This document shows, in pieces, positions 1-9,636 of a DNA stretch of 64,000 nucleotides. Position numbers and translations under genes: made by a program. The notes beneath the pieces are model-generated. The model ran no database searches and had not been told where the DNA came from. It was given only the letters and a program-made list of their open reading frames with translations. Each line of letters starts with the position of its first letter. Positions within the stretch are counted from its first letter, which is position 1. Location of the stretch: NCBI GenBank assembly GCA_004295055.1, contig SHNJ01000031.1, positions 1-64,000 of the forward strand. Direction: 5' to 3'. The stretch comes from Alphaproteobacteria bacterium (lineage in GTDB: Bacteria; Pseudomonadota; Alphaproteobacteria; SHNJ01).

Positions 1-1759
1 GCATTACGCTATTGCGCCATGATAAAAACACGGGATCATGTTCATCGATATGAATAGAACCTAAATCCAGGCTGATTTTGATTGCTTTTTCGCAACCGGT
101 AATATTGCTGGCATCATTGCCGGTATCGGTGGCATCATTGGCTTCCACCACGTCGTCCATGGCCTGATTGGCTGGCGCGCCACCGCCACCGTTGCGGGCA
201 GCCATGTTTCCAGCGCCGCCATTAGGATTGGCGTAGGCATTTGCTGCCGCGCCATTGGCCGGTATGGCATCCACGTTTCTGGGATTTCCGTTGTTGTTGG
301 CTGTACAGCCGTCTCCATCGCTAAGGATTACGCCATTGCCGGCTTGCAAACGGCGGAAGACCATTTTTTTATTGCCATCAATGCCGATGTAAATGCTTTT
401 TGTTTTCGTGGTATCTGGCGGAGTATTTGGCACGCCAGCGATTAAACCACCGCCAACGTTGATGCCGCCTTTAACCGGCACTTGAAGGGTATTTTTGATC
501 ACGACGTCATCGGCAACGGTGCTGATATCTAAATTAGTATCCGCCGATTTAATGCGGCGCAGTCCTAAAGTGGATCCGACTGGTTCTTTCAAAATTGCGC
601 CAGGGCCTGTACCAATATTTTGCGCGCCGGTAATAACGCCACTGCTAGATCCATCAAAACCCAGTACAATCTGACCGTCATTTTCGGTCAAAGTAATGGC
701 AGGGCTTGCCGAAATGATGCGGCGGAATACAAACGGGCTGGTGGTGCCGTCTTTGTACACTCTGGCACCGTTAGCGCCGGAGTTGGCGGCACTGGCCGAA
801 GAGGTGCTGACGTCAATATTGATGGTGTCTGCGTTTTGGGTAATTTGGGCAGCGCCGCTGGCGGTTATAGTACGGAATTTCATCGCTTTTGGCATATCGC
901 CAACATCGCTCTCATCCACATTGTCCATAACGTCGTCATTTTCATATTTAAAAATGCGGCCGGTTCCATTGCCTACGTTTTCAGCGGTCATTTGCGGATC
1001 GTGTTCCGGTACACAGGCAAATTCGACTTGGCCTTCATCGTTTTGGCGATAAATCAATTTTTCGCGTATTTCGTCGCAAGTTTGAACGCCGGCAACCAAG
1101 TTTGCGGCGCCTTGGCCTTGGGCGTCACGAGTGTCAGCGTCGGTTTTGGCAAATATACGGTCGTCGCTGCGATTTTGCTGTAACATTTCATTGATGGCAT
1201 CGGCACTTTTTAATCTGGTTAGATTGCCTGCGAGCTCAGTGATGTCGCGGCAGTTTGTTTCAAACTGGCCGTTTTTACCGGCAACCATCAAAGCGAATGA
1301 CGGCGCGGTTGCTACTTCAGTGTGCGTTGCAAAGTTAGAGTTGATGTAAAGTGGTTCCACTTCGTCGCCTTCAATTGGCGGGTCGATCGTGCCTGGTCCA
1401 TTATGCCATACGCAATATTTAATAGGCGTGCCCAATGGATCGAACTGCGATCCGTAATTTCCAGGAACATAACCGGCGCCAGCATCACCGATAAAACGGC
1501 CATCTCCTTTTTTGGCGGGTTTGACTTGGAAGATGTTGCCGGTGTGCATGCTGCCATCGCGCGAAATAGAATTTGTCAGGCTATTGATGGTCGAGGTCAA
1601 TTGTGCCCGGTTATTAATGGTCGCGGCTTGCCGGCTGGCGTTTTGCGTGGTGGTGGTGCTAAGGACCAAGGCGCCTGCCGTTACGGCCAGAATGGCGAAC
1701 ACATATCCGAGAGCAAAACCAGCGGATTTTCTGCGGTTTAGGGTACGAAATGCGACCAT
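1..1759 (-). CDS. Large protein with pilin/pseudopilin-like N-terminus, 5' part only
   Basis: The minus strand is open from an ATG at 1759 to the left edge, 586 codons without a stop, so the C-terminus lies outside the window. The start has a purine-rich AAAAGGGG about 7 bases upstream. The N-terminus is short and basic (MVAFRTLNRRKSAGFALG), followed by a hydrophobic segment of about 20 residues (YVFAILAVTAGALVLS) and then a polar Gln/Asn/Thr-rich region (residues 37-60). This layout resembles type IV prepilin-like or PilX-like proteins, with RRKSAGF as a possible prepilin-peptidase-type site, but no Glu at position +5 is visible. The rest is low in charge, rich in Asn, Gly, Thr and Ala, with scattered Cys and Gly-rich stretches near the window edge, as in secreted or surface proteins. 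Overlapping plus-strand ORFs are shadows. Function unknown; surface or pilus-associated is an inference. Confidence 0.8.
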   Translation of the reverse strand, partial: MVAFRTLNRRKSAGFALGYVFAILAVTAGALVLSTTTTQNASRQAATINNRAQLTSTINSLTNSISRDGSMHTGNIFQVKPAKKGDGRFIGDAGAGYVPGNYGSQFDPLGTPIKYCVWHNGPGTIDPPIEGDEVEPLYINSNFATHTEVATAPSFALMVAGKNGQFETNCRDITELAGNLTRLKSADAINEMLQQNRSDDRIFAKTDADTRDAQGQGAANLVAGVQTCDEIREKLIYRQNDEGQVEFACVPEHDPQMTAENVGNGTGRIFKYENDDVMDNVDESDVGDMPKAMKFRTITASGAAQITQNADTINIDVSTSSASAANSGANGARVYKDGTTSPFVFRRIISASPAITLTENDGQIVLGFDGSSSGVITGAQNIGTGPGAILKEPVGSTLGLRRIKSADTNLDISTVADDVVIKNTLQVPVKGGINVGGGLIAGVPNTPPDTTKTKSIYIGIDGNKKMVFRRLQAGNGVILSDGDGCTANNNGNPRNVDAIPANGAAANAYANPNGGAGNMAARNGGGGAPANQAMDDVVEANDATDTGNDASNITGCEKAIKISLDLGSIHIDEHDPVFLSWRNSVM

Positions 1760-1805
1760 CTTAATTCCCCTTTTTATAAAATTATTTAAAATCAAATACT
1801 TAAAA

Positions 1806-1841
1806 ATCACAAATGCGTGATAATATACCACCGGTATATTA
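1806..1841. promoter_or_regulatory. Two adjacent inverted repeats upstream of the pilin-like gene
   Basis: TAATATACC-ACC-GGTATATTA (1821-1841) is a perfect 9-bp inverted repeat with a 3-base centre. Immediately beside it, ATCAC-N6-GTGAT (1806-1821) is a second, shorter dyad. They lie 47 to 82 bases upstream of the minus-strand start at 1759, in AT-rich DNA, where an operator would be expected. The 296-base gap between this gene and the next one holds no other feature I can defend. Confidence 0.4.
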
Positions 1842-2055
1842 CTGATTAGGATACAACGTTTATATTACATTTTCGTGACGTATAACGTTTTATAAACCCG
1901 CATTGCCCAATAATTTAAAGGAATTTTGTTAATAAATAGCCAAAACAAGGTATTGGCATAAGCAAACAAGGAATTTTCCCTGGATTGCGTGGTATATATA
2001 GGTGTGCTACGCCAATACGAAGAAATTCATTAATCATTATTAAGAAGGTAGGCTT

Positions 2056-2517
2056 ATGTCCGACATTAAGACCCGTCTCAGCAATGCTGTAAAAGAATCC
2101 ATGAAAGCGCGCAATGAACACCGTACCACTACTTTGCGCATGGTGATCTCGGAAATTAAAAAACGCGATATCGATAACGAGATTAAGGGCAAACCGGCCT
2201 TGAACGATACCGAGGCAATGGCGGTTTTGCTAACTCTGGTAAAACAGCGCAAGGAAAGCGCGACAACTTTTATTCAAGGCGGCCGTCAGGAATTGGCGGA
2301 TAAAGAAAATTTGGAAATCGCCATGATCGAAGAATTCTTGCCAAAGCAATTGGACGAATCCGAAGCAAAGGCGAAAATCAAGGCGATCATCGCCGAAGTC
2401 GGCGCCAGCTCGGCCAAGGATATGGGCAAGGTCATGGGCGTTGTCAAAGAACGCCTGGCCGGACAGGTTGATATGACCAAGGTCAGCGGCTGGGTGAAAG
2501 AAAGTTTGGCGGCATAA
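2056..2517 (+). CDS. GatB/YqeY domain-containing protein
   Basis: A 153-residue protein of the YqeY family, a stand-alone version of the tail domain of GatB (tRNA-dependent amidotransferase subunit B). The family start (DIKTRLSNAVKESMKARN) and the block MIEEFLPKQLDESEAKAKIKAIIAEVGA around residues 92-117 are visible, as is the closing VMGVVKERLAGQVDMTKVSGWVKESL. The length is normal for the family (about 150). The start has AAGAAGG 7 bases upstream. The stop codon shares one base with the ATG of dnaG, so the two are probably translationally coupled; the order YqeY-dnaG-rpoD is common in Alphaproteobacteria. The biochemical role of stand-alone YqeY proteins is not settled; a tRNA-binding or amidotransferase-linked role is inferred from the domain. 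Confidence 0.93.
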   Translation: MSDIKTRLSNAVKESMKARNEHRTTTLRMVISEIKKRDIDNEIKGKPALNDTEAMAVLLTLVKQRKESATTFIQGGRQELADKENLEIAMIEEFLPKQLDESEAKAKIKAIIAEVGASSAKDMGKVMGVVKERLAGQVDMTKVSGWVKESLAA

Positions 2518-4370
2518 TGGCCGGAAATTTTCCGCAAAATTTTTTAGACGAGCTGCGTAACCGCACCTCGATTGCGGAACTTATTGGGCGCAGCGTGAAA
2601 TTGACGCGCAAAGGGCGGGAATTTTCCGGACTGTGCCCGTTTCATTCCGAAAAAACGCCCAGCTTCACCGTATCGGAAGAAAAGCAATTTTATCATTGCT
2701 TCGGTTGCGGAGCGCATGGCGATGCGATTAAATTTTTGATGCAATCGCAAAACCTGTCGTTTGTCGATGCGGTAACGCAATTGGCGGAACGGGCAGGGTT
2801 GGAAGTGCCAAAAACCCAAGGCCGCGCCGAAGATCCGGCGGAATTGGAAAAACGCAAACGTTTATTGACCTTAACCGCGCAAGCGCAAATGTGGTTTACG
2901 CAAAATCTGAATCACTCCCAATTGGGGCAGGGCGCGCGCGATTACTTGGCCAAACGCGGATTGTCGCCGCAAACGATTGCGCAATTTGGAATCGGTTTTG
3001 TTCCGGATGACCGCGATGGTTTATGGCGTGCGATGTCTAAATCCGGGATAGATGTTAATCTGGCCGCCGAAACCGGATTGGTGATCAAAGCGGAATCGCG
3101 CGAACCGTATGACCGGTTTCGCAGCCGTATCATGTTTCCGATTCATAATTTGAAAAAAGAGCCTATCGCGTTTGGCGGACGTATTTTCGGCGAGGGCGAG
3201 CCGAAATATTTGAATTCGCCGGAAACGGAATTGTTTCACAAAGGCCGCACCGTGTACGCACTGCCGTTCGCAACGCCGGCAATGGGCAAAACGCGGACCG
3301 CCATTGTGGTTGAAGGATATATGGATACAATCGCTTTGCATCAGGCGGGAATTACCAACGCGGTTGCAACGCTCGGCACCGCGTTGACGGAATCGCACGT
3401 TGAATTATTGTGGCGATATGCCGACAGAATATTGTTATGCTTTGATGGCGATGCTGCCGGGCTGCGCGCGGCGGAAAGATCCATCGAACGTATTCTGCCG
3501 CTGTTGCGCGTGGGCAAAGAAGTGCGCTTTGTTACCATTCCGGCCGGATTCGATCCCGATACCTATGTGCAGGCCAAAGGTCAAAAAGCTTTTATGGATT
3601 TATGCGCCGCCGCGGCTCCATTCCATGAAAAATTGGCCCAAGTGGAATATCATGCAAAGCCGGTGGACAGTCCGGAATCGGAACGCGATTTGTATAAACG
3701 CCTCGCGCAAAAATTGTCTTTGGTGCGGGATGAAAATTTACGCCAGGATTACCGCCGCTATATTTACGATCAATTGAAACCGTTATTAGCGTCTAATTCA
3801 TCCGCGCCAGTGTCCGGGTTTGTCAAAGCGAAAAAAATCATCAAAGGCGCATTTGCGCGCAATCCAATTCCGGTGCCGCATAATATTCACCAATTGCGCA
3901 AAAACAGCGATGTCGAACGCCGCGAATCCGAAGCTTTGTTGGCGGCGCTGTTGCTGTACCCCAAATTATTGGCGGTTCATTGCGAGGATTTAGGCACGCT
4001 GTCTTTCGCCGATCATGATCTGGAAAAATTGCGCATGCGGTTGATCGATATTTCGCATCATGCCGATATTGGCGAATGGACGGACTGTTTCCATCAATTC
4101 GATTCCGCCGAACGCGATCAAGTGGAGGATATTTGCGAACGTTCCCGCCATATGTTCCGGTGGTTGCAGGAGGATAATCAATATTTAATCGAACATTGGC
4201 GGCAATCTTTGCTGGCGCACCGGACCAAACAGGATCAAGCGCCTATGCACGCGCCGCCGGAAGGCGAATTTGACGAAGCGTCATGGGAAAAATATTCCCG
4301 CCAGTTGCAGCAGGATTTGGAAGCGCAGCAAGATCTGCAAAATGCGTTGCTGGGCGCCGGCAATAAATAA
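2517..4370 (+). CDS. dnaG: DNA primase DnaG
   Basis: Primase that makes RNA primers at the replication fork, working with the replicative helicase. At 617 residues it has normal length. The N-terminal CHC2 zinc ribbon is intact (C40, H43, C61, C64 in GLCPFHSEKTPSF and FYHCFGCGAHGD). The catalytic TOPRIM region lies at about 260-345, with VVEGYMD and the acidic LLCFDGDAAG motif. The C-terminal third is divergent, as expected for the helicase-binding domain. It overlaps the preceding YqeY-family gene by one base, has no convincing ribosome site of its own, and is therefore probably translated by coupling. Confidence 0.97.
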   Translation: MAGNFPQNFLDELRNRTSIAELIGRSVKLTRKGREFSGLCPFHSEKTPSFTVSEEKQFYHCFGCGAHGDAIKFLMQSQNLSFVDAVTQLAERAGLEVPKTQGRAEDPAELEKRKRLLTLTAQAQMWFTQNLNHSQLGQGARDYLAKRGLSPQTIAQFGIGFVPDDRDGLWRAMSKSGIDVNLAAETGLVIKAESREPYDRFRSRIMFPIHNLKKEPIAFGGRIFGEGEPKYLNSPETELFHKGRTVYALPFATPAMGKTRTAIVVEGYMDTIALHQAGITNAVATLGTALTESHVELLWRYADRILLCFDGDAAGLRAAERSIERILPLLRVGKEVRFVTIPAGFDPDTYVQAKGQKAFMDLCAAAAPFHEKLAQVEYHAKPVDSPESERDLYKRLAQKLSLVRDENLRQDYRRYIYDQLKPLLASNSSAPVSGFVKAKKIIKGAFARNPIPVPHNIHQLRKNSDVERRESEALLAALLLYPKLLAVHCEDLGTLSFADHDLEKLRMRLIDISHHADIGEWTDCFHQFDSAERDQVEDICERSRHMFRWLQEDNQYLIEHWRQSLLAHRTKQDQAPMHAPPEGEFDEASWEKYSRQLQQDLEAQQDLQNALLGAGNK

Positions 4371-4892
4371 TCAGCGCAAATTGCACTTTTTTCGTAAAAC
4401 GCCCAGCGCCAGAATTTCCGGAGAACCCTTGAATAATTCCATAAACCGCAATACGTCGGTGCTGTTGGAAACTTTTCTGCCGGTGCTGGTGCGGGTTTGG
4501 CCTCCGCGGACATGGCGTTCATGCTGGATAGCGGTGGGTGATGATGGTTTAGGCATATGATCTAAATATCGCTCTAACGCTATTTCTAAAATAAAAGCAG
4601 CTAATTTATGATTTAAGGCGTCATTAAAAGCGTCGGATAAAAAATTATGGGTGTATAAAGTGCGGACGTATAAAGACCATAACTTTCCCGGCGGCAATTT
4701 AAATGTAGGATTTTTGGATGGGCCGTTATATTCATCCACGATGCTAGCCATGATGCGTCGTCTTAAATTCAGGCGGCCATCTTCCAGGGCGGCTGATCTG
4801 GATTCATATTTTGCTTCCGGCGCATATAACAAAAATAAATCGTCGCGCGTTCTGCAAAACACAGGAATATCGGGCAAAGAAATTTTATTCAT
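4371..4892 (-). CDS. Hypothetical protein, convergent with dnaG
   Basis: A 173-residue protein from the ATG at 4892 (MNKISLPDIPVFCRTRDDLF). An in-frame TTG at 4904 would add four residues, and neither start has a strong ribosome site. There is no signal peptide or membrane segment. The protein mixes charged and aromatic residues (KLWSLYVRTLYTHNFLSDAFNDALNHKLAAFILEIALERYL around 80-120), suggesting a soluble helical protein, and has a basic C-terminus (GVLRKKCNLR). I do not recognise the family. The stop is immediately after the dnaG stop on the other strand, so the two genes converge with no gap. That it is a real gene is inferred from its length and normal composition. Confidence 0.65.
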   Translation of the reverse strand: MNKISLPDIPVFCRTRDDLFLLYAPEAKYESRSAALEDGRLNLRRRIMASIVDEYNGPSKNPTFKLPPGKLWSLYVRTLYTHNFLSDAFNDALNHKLAAFILEIALERYLDHMPKPSSPTAIQHERHVRGGQTRTSTGRKVSNSTDVLRFMELFKGSPEILALGVLRKKCNLR

Positions 4893-5116
4893 CGATCGAT
4901 GCAAGCGCCTTGGTAAAATGAATGGAATCCCGGTTCGGTTATTATTTTTTTATAATTGGCCGGTAAAACCGGAAACAGGGATATATATAAAATGGGCTTT
5001 ACGCACAAGCAAAATCGCCTAAACACATGAAATAAATGGCATTTTATGACTTTTCCCCGTTCCGGGCGCGATATTCGGCTTGCATAAGCCATTGAAATCC
5101 CCTAGAAAAGACGATC

Positions 5117-5141
5117 GCGCGGACACTGGATAGTTCCGCGC
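5117..5141 (+). other. Hairpin in the rpoD upstream region
   Basis: GCGCGGA (5117-5123) pairs perfectly with TCCGCGC (5135-5141); an inner ACT/AGT pair extends the stem past a one-base bulge. It lies about 55 bases before the rpoD start and is the only clear structure in the 300-base gap 4893-5194. It may sit in the rpoD leader RNA or mark a protein site. I could not find a convincing -35/-10 pair nearby. Confidence 0.4.
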
Positions 5142-5194
5142 AGTACACTATTTTTATATCAGATTTTTATTTTGGGTGTGGGTAGGGGGTAGCG

Positions 5195-7249
5195 TTGCAA
5201 TCTAATTTGGCAGTGAAAACAGGCATGAACAAAAAAAGCAAATCAGAATCAGAAGAAACTCCAGAAACCGAAGACGCCCCATTGCTGAAAAGCCAGGCTT
5301 CGGGAATGAAAAAGCTGATCGCCAAGGGTAAGTCGCGCGGCTATGTCACTTATGATGAAATCAATCAGGCTTTGCCTGCCGGCAAATTAAGCGCCGACGC
5401 AATCGAAGACGCGCTCGCGTCATTTTCTGAAATCGGCATCAACATTGTCGACGCCGATGCCGAAGATGTCGACGAAGTGATTGTCGATACGCCAGCCAAA
5501 AAAACCAAAGGCAAAAAATCCAAATCCGGAGAAGAATCTTCCGATGAAGAAGGGTTCGACAGCCCGGAAGAGGAAGAGGACGAAGAAGACGAAGAAGAAG
5601 GCGAACAGCGCGGCAACGTCAGCAACGAAGCCGGCCGCACCGACGACCCGGTACGCATGTATTTGCGTGAAATGGGCCAGGTGGAATTGTTATCGCGCGA
5701 AGGCGAGATTGAAATCGCCAAACGGATCGAATCCGGCCGCGAGATGATGCTGGGCTGCCTGTGCGAGTCGCCACTGACGCAAAAAGCGTTGGCGGAATGG
5801 CGCAGGGCATTGGACCAAAACAAAATTATGCTGCGCGAATTGATCGACCTTGATACGTCTTATGGCGCGGAAGAAGAAGAGATCGAAGAGGAAGAAGAAG
5901 CCCCGCCAGCCGCCGCAGACGAAGAAGGCGAAGAGAGCGCGGAAGAAGCAAAGGCGCAGCCGGAACAGCCGGAAGAGGAAACGCCAAGCCTGTCGTTGAT
6001 GGAACAGGCGTTGATTCCGATTATCGGCGAAGCGCTGGATAAGGTGCTGGGCCTTTATAAAAAATTCCGCGGTTCGCAACAAAGCAAGATCGACGCGACC
6101 GCCAAAGGCGGAAAAATCGATCCGCGCACCGAGAAAAATTACGAAAAATTAAAAGCCGAAATCATGGCGGAAATCGTCGCCATGAAACTGGCGCAAAGCC
6201 GCATCGAACAATTGGTTTTGCAATTGTACGATATCAATAAAAAAATCGGCCAGTACGAATTGCAAATGATGCGTTGGGCCGAATCGTGCGGCGTCAAGCG
6301 CGAAGAATATATTTCCTGGTATCAATCGCAAGACCCGGAAAAAATAAGTTCCAAAAAATTCGGCAAAATGACCGGCAAGGGCTGGGCAAAATTCGCCGAA
6401 AAACACGGCGAGCAAATTGACAATATCGTCAAGGAATTTAAAGTCATCGCCGAACAGGTGATGTTACCGCTCGTCGAATTCAAACGCATCGTCGCATCGG
6501 TACAGCGTGGCGAGCGCGATTCGAACCGCGCGAAAAAAGAAATGATCGAAGCGAACTTGCGCCTGGTTATTTCGATTGCCAAAAAATACACCAACCGCGG
6601 CTTGCAATTTCTCGACCTGATTCAAGAGGGCAATATCGGCCTGATGAAAGCGGTCGATAAATTCGAATATAAACGCGGTTATAAATTTTCAACGTATGCG
6701 ACCTGGTGGATTCGCCAGGCAATCACGCGTTCGATCGCCGATCAGGCGCGTACCATCCGCATTCCGGTGCATATGATCGAAACCATCAATAAATTGGTGC
6801 GTACCGGCCGCCAGATGTTGAATGAAATGGGCCGCGAACCGACGCCCGAAGAGCTGGCCGCAAAATTGCACATGCCGCTCGATAAAGTGCGCAAGGTGAT
6901 GAAAATCGCCAAGGAACCGATTTCGTTGGAAACACCGGTGGGTGACGAAGAAGATTCGCAATTGGGCGATTTTATCGAAGACAAACAGGCCGTCATTCCA
7001 ATCGACGCCGCGATCAACGCCAATTTGCGCGACGCCACCACCCGCGTTCTGGCCACATTGACCGCGCGCGAAGAACGGGTTCTGCGCATGCGATTCGGCA
7101 TCGGCATGAACACCGATCACACGCTGGAAGAAGTGGGAACGCAATTCACCGTTACCCGCGAACGTATTCGCCAGATCGAAGCAAAGGCATTGCGCAAATT
7201 GAAACATCCATCGCGCAGCCGTAAATTGCGCAGTTTCTTGGATACGTAA
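5195..7249 (+). CDS. rpoD: RNA polymerase primary sigma factor RpoD (sigma-70)
   Basis: Housekeeping sigma factor that directs RNA polymerase to -35/-10 promoters. In the 684-residue reading: region 1.1 at about 38-90; a very acidic linker at 113-139; region 1.2 at about 149-180 ([13 protein letters not shown]); a long non-conserved region to about 450 with a second acidic tract; region 2 ([33 protein letters not shown]); region 3; and region 4 at the C-terminus ([20 protein letters not shown]). I chose the TTG at 5195 because AGGGGGT lies 5 to 6 bases upstream; the in-frame ATG at 5225 has only a weak site and would remove 10 residues. Downstream of the YqeY-dnaG block, as in many alphaproteobacteria. 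Confidence 0.96.
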   Translation: MQSNLAVKTGMNKKSKSESEETPETEDAPLLKSQASGMKKLIAKGKSRGYVTYDEINQALPAGKLSADAIEDALASFSEIGINIVDADAEDVDEVIVDTPAKKTKGKKSKSGEESSDEEGFDSPEEEEDEEDEEEGEQRGNVSNEAGRTDDPVRMYLREMGQVELLSREGEIEIAKRIESGREMMLGCLCESPLTQKALAEWRRALDQNKIMLRELIDLDTSYGAEEEEIEEEEEAPPAAADEEGEESAEEAKAQPEQPEEETPSLSLMEQALIPIIGEALDKVLGLYKKFRGSQQSKIDATAKGGKIDPRTEKNYEKLKAEIMAEIVAMKLAQSRIEQLVLQLYDINKKIGQYELQMMRWAESCGVKREEYISWYQSQDPEKISSKKFGKMTGKGWAKFAEKHGEQIDNIVKEFKVIAEQVMLPLVEFKRIVASVQRGERDSNRAKKEMIEANLRLVISIAKKYTNRGLQFLDLIQEGNIGLMKAVDKFEYKRGYKFSTYATWWIRQAITRSIADQARTIRIPVHMIETINKLVRTGRQMLNEMGREPTPEELAAKLHMPLDKVRKVMKIAKEPISLETPVGDEEDSQLGDFIEDKQAVIPIDAAINANLRDATTRVLATLTAREERVLRMRFGIGMNTDHTLEEVGTQFTVTRERIRQIEAKALRKLKHPSRSRKLRSFLDT

Positions 7250-7258
7250 TCGGCCGGA

Positions 7259-7678
7259 ATGAAATCCTATCGCAAAGAAATCATCCTGCATTTGCCAACG
7301 CGGCGCGGGTATGTGAACATCACGCCGAAGGTGGAACAATGTATCGCCGAATCCGGGATTAGCGAGGGTTTGTGCCTGGTTAATTCGATGCATATTTCAT
7401 CGTCGGTTTTTATCAATGACGATGAACGCGGATTGCACCATGATTTTGAAAAATGGCTGGAAAAATTGGCGCCGGAAAAACCATATGACCAATATCGCCA
7501 CAATGACACGGGCGAAGACAATGCCGATGCCCATTTAAAACGCACCGTTATGGGCCGCGAGGTGGTGGTGGCGATTACAGACGGTGAATTGGATTTTGGC
7601 CCGTGGGAACAAATTTTTTACGGCGAGTTCGATGGCAAGCGCGACAAACGCGTGTTGGTCAAAATTATTGGCGCGTAA
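7259..7678 (+). CDS. yjbQ: YjbQ/UPF0047 family protein
   Basis: A 139-residue protein of the UPF0047/YjbQ family, single-domain and of normal length. Conserved features visible are the early [12 protein letters not shown], the [15 protein letters not shown] block with a conserved His (about 47), the [21 protein letters not shown] block with two more conserved His residues, and the closing [28 protein letters not shown]. Some members have weak thiamine-phosphate synthase activity and can replace ThiE when over-expressed; the natural role is not settled. It begins 9 bases after the rpoD stop and may be co-transcribed with it. Confidence 0.92.
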   Translation: MKSYRKEIILHLPTRRGYVNITPKVEQCIAESGISEGLCLVNSMHISSSVFINDDERGLHHDFEKWLEKLAPEKPYDQYRHNDTGEDNADAHLKRTVMGREVVVAITDGELDFGPWEQIFYGEFDGKRDKRVLVKIIGA

Positions 7679-7742
7679 TTTGTGCGGCTTAAAGCAATAA
7701 AAATTCGATTTTAAATTTGAACTATTATTTTAAAAATAATAA

Positions 7743-7771
7743 TTGACAGATTTTTGCCGATATGTTTTAAA
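7743..7771 (+). promoter_or_regulatory. Candidate sigma-70 promoter for the 7841 gene
   Basis: TTGACA (7743-7748), a 17-base spacer, then TTTAAA (7766-7771, four of six consensus bases). It lies about 70 bases before the ATG at 7841, in a very AT-rich gap after yjbQ. Good -35, mediocre -10. Confidence 0.5.
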
Positions 7772-7840
7772 AGTTAAAATTAATAACTAACATAATAAAC
7801 AAAATAATAAATATAGACACGATAAATAAGGGCGCGAGAG

Positions 7841-8551
7841 ATGAGAACACCAAAAACAGTCTATTTTTTAGGCGGATTGCAAACGCATGGGCGCGGACAT
7901 AAGGCTCACGCGATCGGACAGGTATGCGGGGCCAATCGCATTAATTTTCATGTTATTGATTGGCAAAATCCGGTACACGGCCATGTGGATGAATGGGTGG
8001 GTCACATAGCCGATACGATTCCGCATTTTGCTGCGTCTGGCAAAAAAGTTTTAGTGGCTAGTTCTTTGGCCGTATGGCCAGCTTTATTATGGCTAGCCAA
8101 AGCTGGCGTAGAGGCTCCGGCTTATGTCGATCATGTCGTGGCGGTTTCGCCAGTCGTCGACGCGACCGCAAAACTTGCGTCCCAATTGGGCGATGAAAAA
8201 AATCAAATCGATGTTCCGTGTGGTACGGATGTGCCCACTTTTCCACTAACGCGGGACCATGTGACTCGGGCTGAACCGTTTTTATTGGGTAAAACGGGCC
8301 ATACGTGGATGCAATCAATATCGCCAAGAATCGGATTGACGGTGATGGCTGGCCCGGATGAACAAGCCGCCGGAAATGCCTTAATGCGCCACTGGCCAAA
8401 AGGCGGCATGTTGTGGCCGGAAATGCAAGATGTCGCGTCCGCTTATAAGCCCGTGACTTTGGAAGGGCGGAATTTTGAACGCAATGAAAAGGACGCAGCC
8501 TTGATAGCCACTATGGTTTACCACGTAGCGAATTTAGTTCATTCAAAATAA
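7841..8551 (+). CDS. Hypothetical protein, possible alpha/beta-hydrolase fold
   Basis: A 236-residue protein that I cannot place firmly. The pattern suggests an alpha/beta-hydrolase-like fold: an N-terminal strand and turn (VYFLGGLQTHGRGHK), a strand followed by a Ser-containing elbow (KVLVASSLAVWPALLWLAK, about 69-87), and a later strand ending in Gly-Pro-Asp (GLTVMAGPDEQ, about 169-179) where such enzymes place the acid residue. The elbow is SSLAV rather than the classical GxSxG, and no clear catalytic His is visible, so it may be inactive or of another fold. There is no signal peptide or membrane segment. It stands alone with its own probable promoter. Confidence 0.6.
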   Translation: MRTPKTVYFLGGLQTHGRGHKAHAIGQVCGANRINFHVIDWQNPVHGHVDEWVGHIADTIPHFAASGKKVLVASSLAVWPALLWLAKAGVEAPAYVDHVVAVSPVVDATAKLASQLGDEKNQIDVPCGTDVPTFPLTRDHVTRAEPFLLGKTGHTWMQSISPRIGLTVMAGPDEQAAGNALMRHWPKGGMLWPEMQDVASAYKPVTLEGRNFERNEKDAALIATMVYHVANLVHSK

Positions 8552-8772
8552 GAATTTTATCGCAAAACCCGTTCCGCTCGGCCAGGTGTTAATGGCACGC
8601 CAACCTGCTTTAAATTCGGTATTGGGATTAGTGATTTTCAGTTTTTGATTTTATAGCGTTTAATTAAGGGTTTTTGTGCGCGTTGTTTTTATAAACGCTG
8701 GTTTCGATACAATAACTCCAACGCCTTAGTTTTTGGTAAAATTACCTCTTCTAAGGAATTATGTGACACGAA

Positions 8773-9204
8773 TTAGGCGGCGCGACCCCAACCTTTGATA
8801 ATCGCAGCATGTTCGATCAGAAATTTACCAACTTGCGTATGGCTTTTTCCAGCTTGCTCAACCGCAGATAAAACGGAATCGGTAACCTTGATGCCACCAT
8901 AAGTAAGCTTGTTGGCCAGTACAATTCCGATTGGCGTATCGGCGAATTCGCCTTGCGCGACCGCTACCAACGAATTGACATTGTTTATTTGCGCGGGGGC
9001 ACAAGACAGCGTATCGTACAAATAGGCGGCAGTGTGGGGTAATCCGGCTATAATTGCCGCAGCGGCAATTGCTTGCCAAGACAACCGTTCCGGTTTACCG
9101 GCATTTTCATATAAAATTCTTTCGGCGATGGATAATTCGCCGCGGCTCAAATGGTGATTTATTCTGCGTGCAGCATCTGTGGCTGGAGAAGTATCTAGGC
9201 TCAT
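8773..9204 (-). CDS. Hypothetical protein, alanine-rich
   Basis: A 143-residue soluble protein from the ATG at 9204, which has GGTGGG just upstream; an in-frame GTG at 9213 has none. It looks all-helical and rich in Ala, Ile and Leu (SWQAIAAAAIIAGLPHTAAYLYDTL, about 43-67), with the last helix ending in HAAIIKGWGRAA. No family recognised. The region downstream of it, 8552-8772, holds an 8-bp inverted repeat (AGCGTTTA at 8655-8662, TAAACGCT at 8692-8699) and no gene. It is the first of several unfamiliar minus-strand genes between here and ettA. Confidence 0.55.
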   Translation of the reverse strand: MSLDTSPATDAARRINHHLSRGELSIAERILYENAGKPERLSWQAIAAAAIIAGLPHTAAYLYDTLSCAPAQINNVNSLVAVAQGEFADTPIGIVLANKLTYGGIKVTDSVLSAVEQAGKSHTQVGKFLIEHAAIIKGWGRAA

Positions 9205-9339
9205 TAAACCCACCGTATTTTTCTTTAAAGAAATATTTTGTAGCGGATGGGATTTTGTACGTCAAGCCTGTAATTTCTAAGGCTGATTCGCAAAAATGGG
9301 TTACAGATGACATCAGCCCGTGTTATATCAATTCGGCTT

Positions 9340-9415
9340 GGGCCTGTAGTTCAGCGGTTAGAACGCACCGCTCATAACGGTGTTGTCACAGGTTCGAATC
9401 CTGTCGGGCCCACCA
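9340..9415 (+). tRNA. tRNA with CAU anticodon (tRNA-Ile2 or elongator tRNA-Met)
   Basis: A complete 76-base cloverleaf with encoded CCA. The acceptor stem is 9340-9346 with 9405-9411 (one G-U pair), the D stem GTTC/GAAC, the anticodon stem CACCG/CGGTG around loop CTCATAA with anticodon CAT at 9373-9375, and the T stem ACAGG/CCTGT around TTCGAAT. CAU can mean elongator Met, initiator Met or Ile2 (C modified to lysidine). The acceptor begins with a paired G-C, so it is not an initiator. The short D loop resembles Ile2 tRNAs, but the variable region looks more like Met, so I leave the identity open. Confidence 0.93.
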
Positions 9416-9579
9416 TATTCTTTTTAGGATGCGTTTCTCAGCTTTTGAGATATAGCAGAAAAAGGCTGGGAATTTGGGGTTTAGCGCTGGCGCAACTTAA
9501 CCGCGCAGCCATTTGATGTATCGAAAAACCGCGCATCATTCTCTCTATTTGGCGTATTTTTCTCAGGTGGGTGTCACCA

Positions 9580-9614
9580 CAAAAATAAAAGCGCGAGATA
9601 TTGTCCCGCGCTTT
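9580..9614 (-). terminator. Rho-independent terminator after the 9637-10152 gene
   Basis: Read on the minus strand, AAAGCGCG and CGCGCTTT form an 8-bp stem around an 11-base loop, followed by TTTTATTTTTG. It starts 22 bases after the stop codon of the minus-strand gene. The tRNA and this gene converge, and the terminator separates them. Confidence 0.75.
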
Positions 9615-9636
9615 AATGAATTTTCCGATTATCTTC

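Noticed and set aside
620-1183. Plus-strand frames of 187 and 118 codons
   Set aside because: They lie opposite the long open minus-strand pilin-like gene, which has a ribosome site and a sensible N-terminus.
6689-7393. Minus-strand frame of 234 codons
   Set aside because: Opposite the conserved C-terminal regions of rpoD; a shadow frame.
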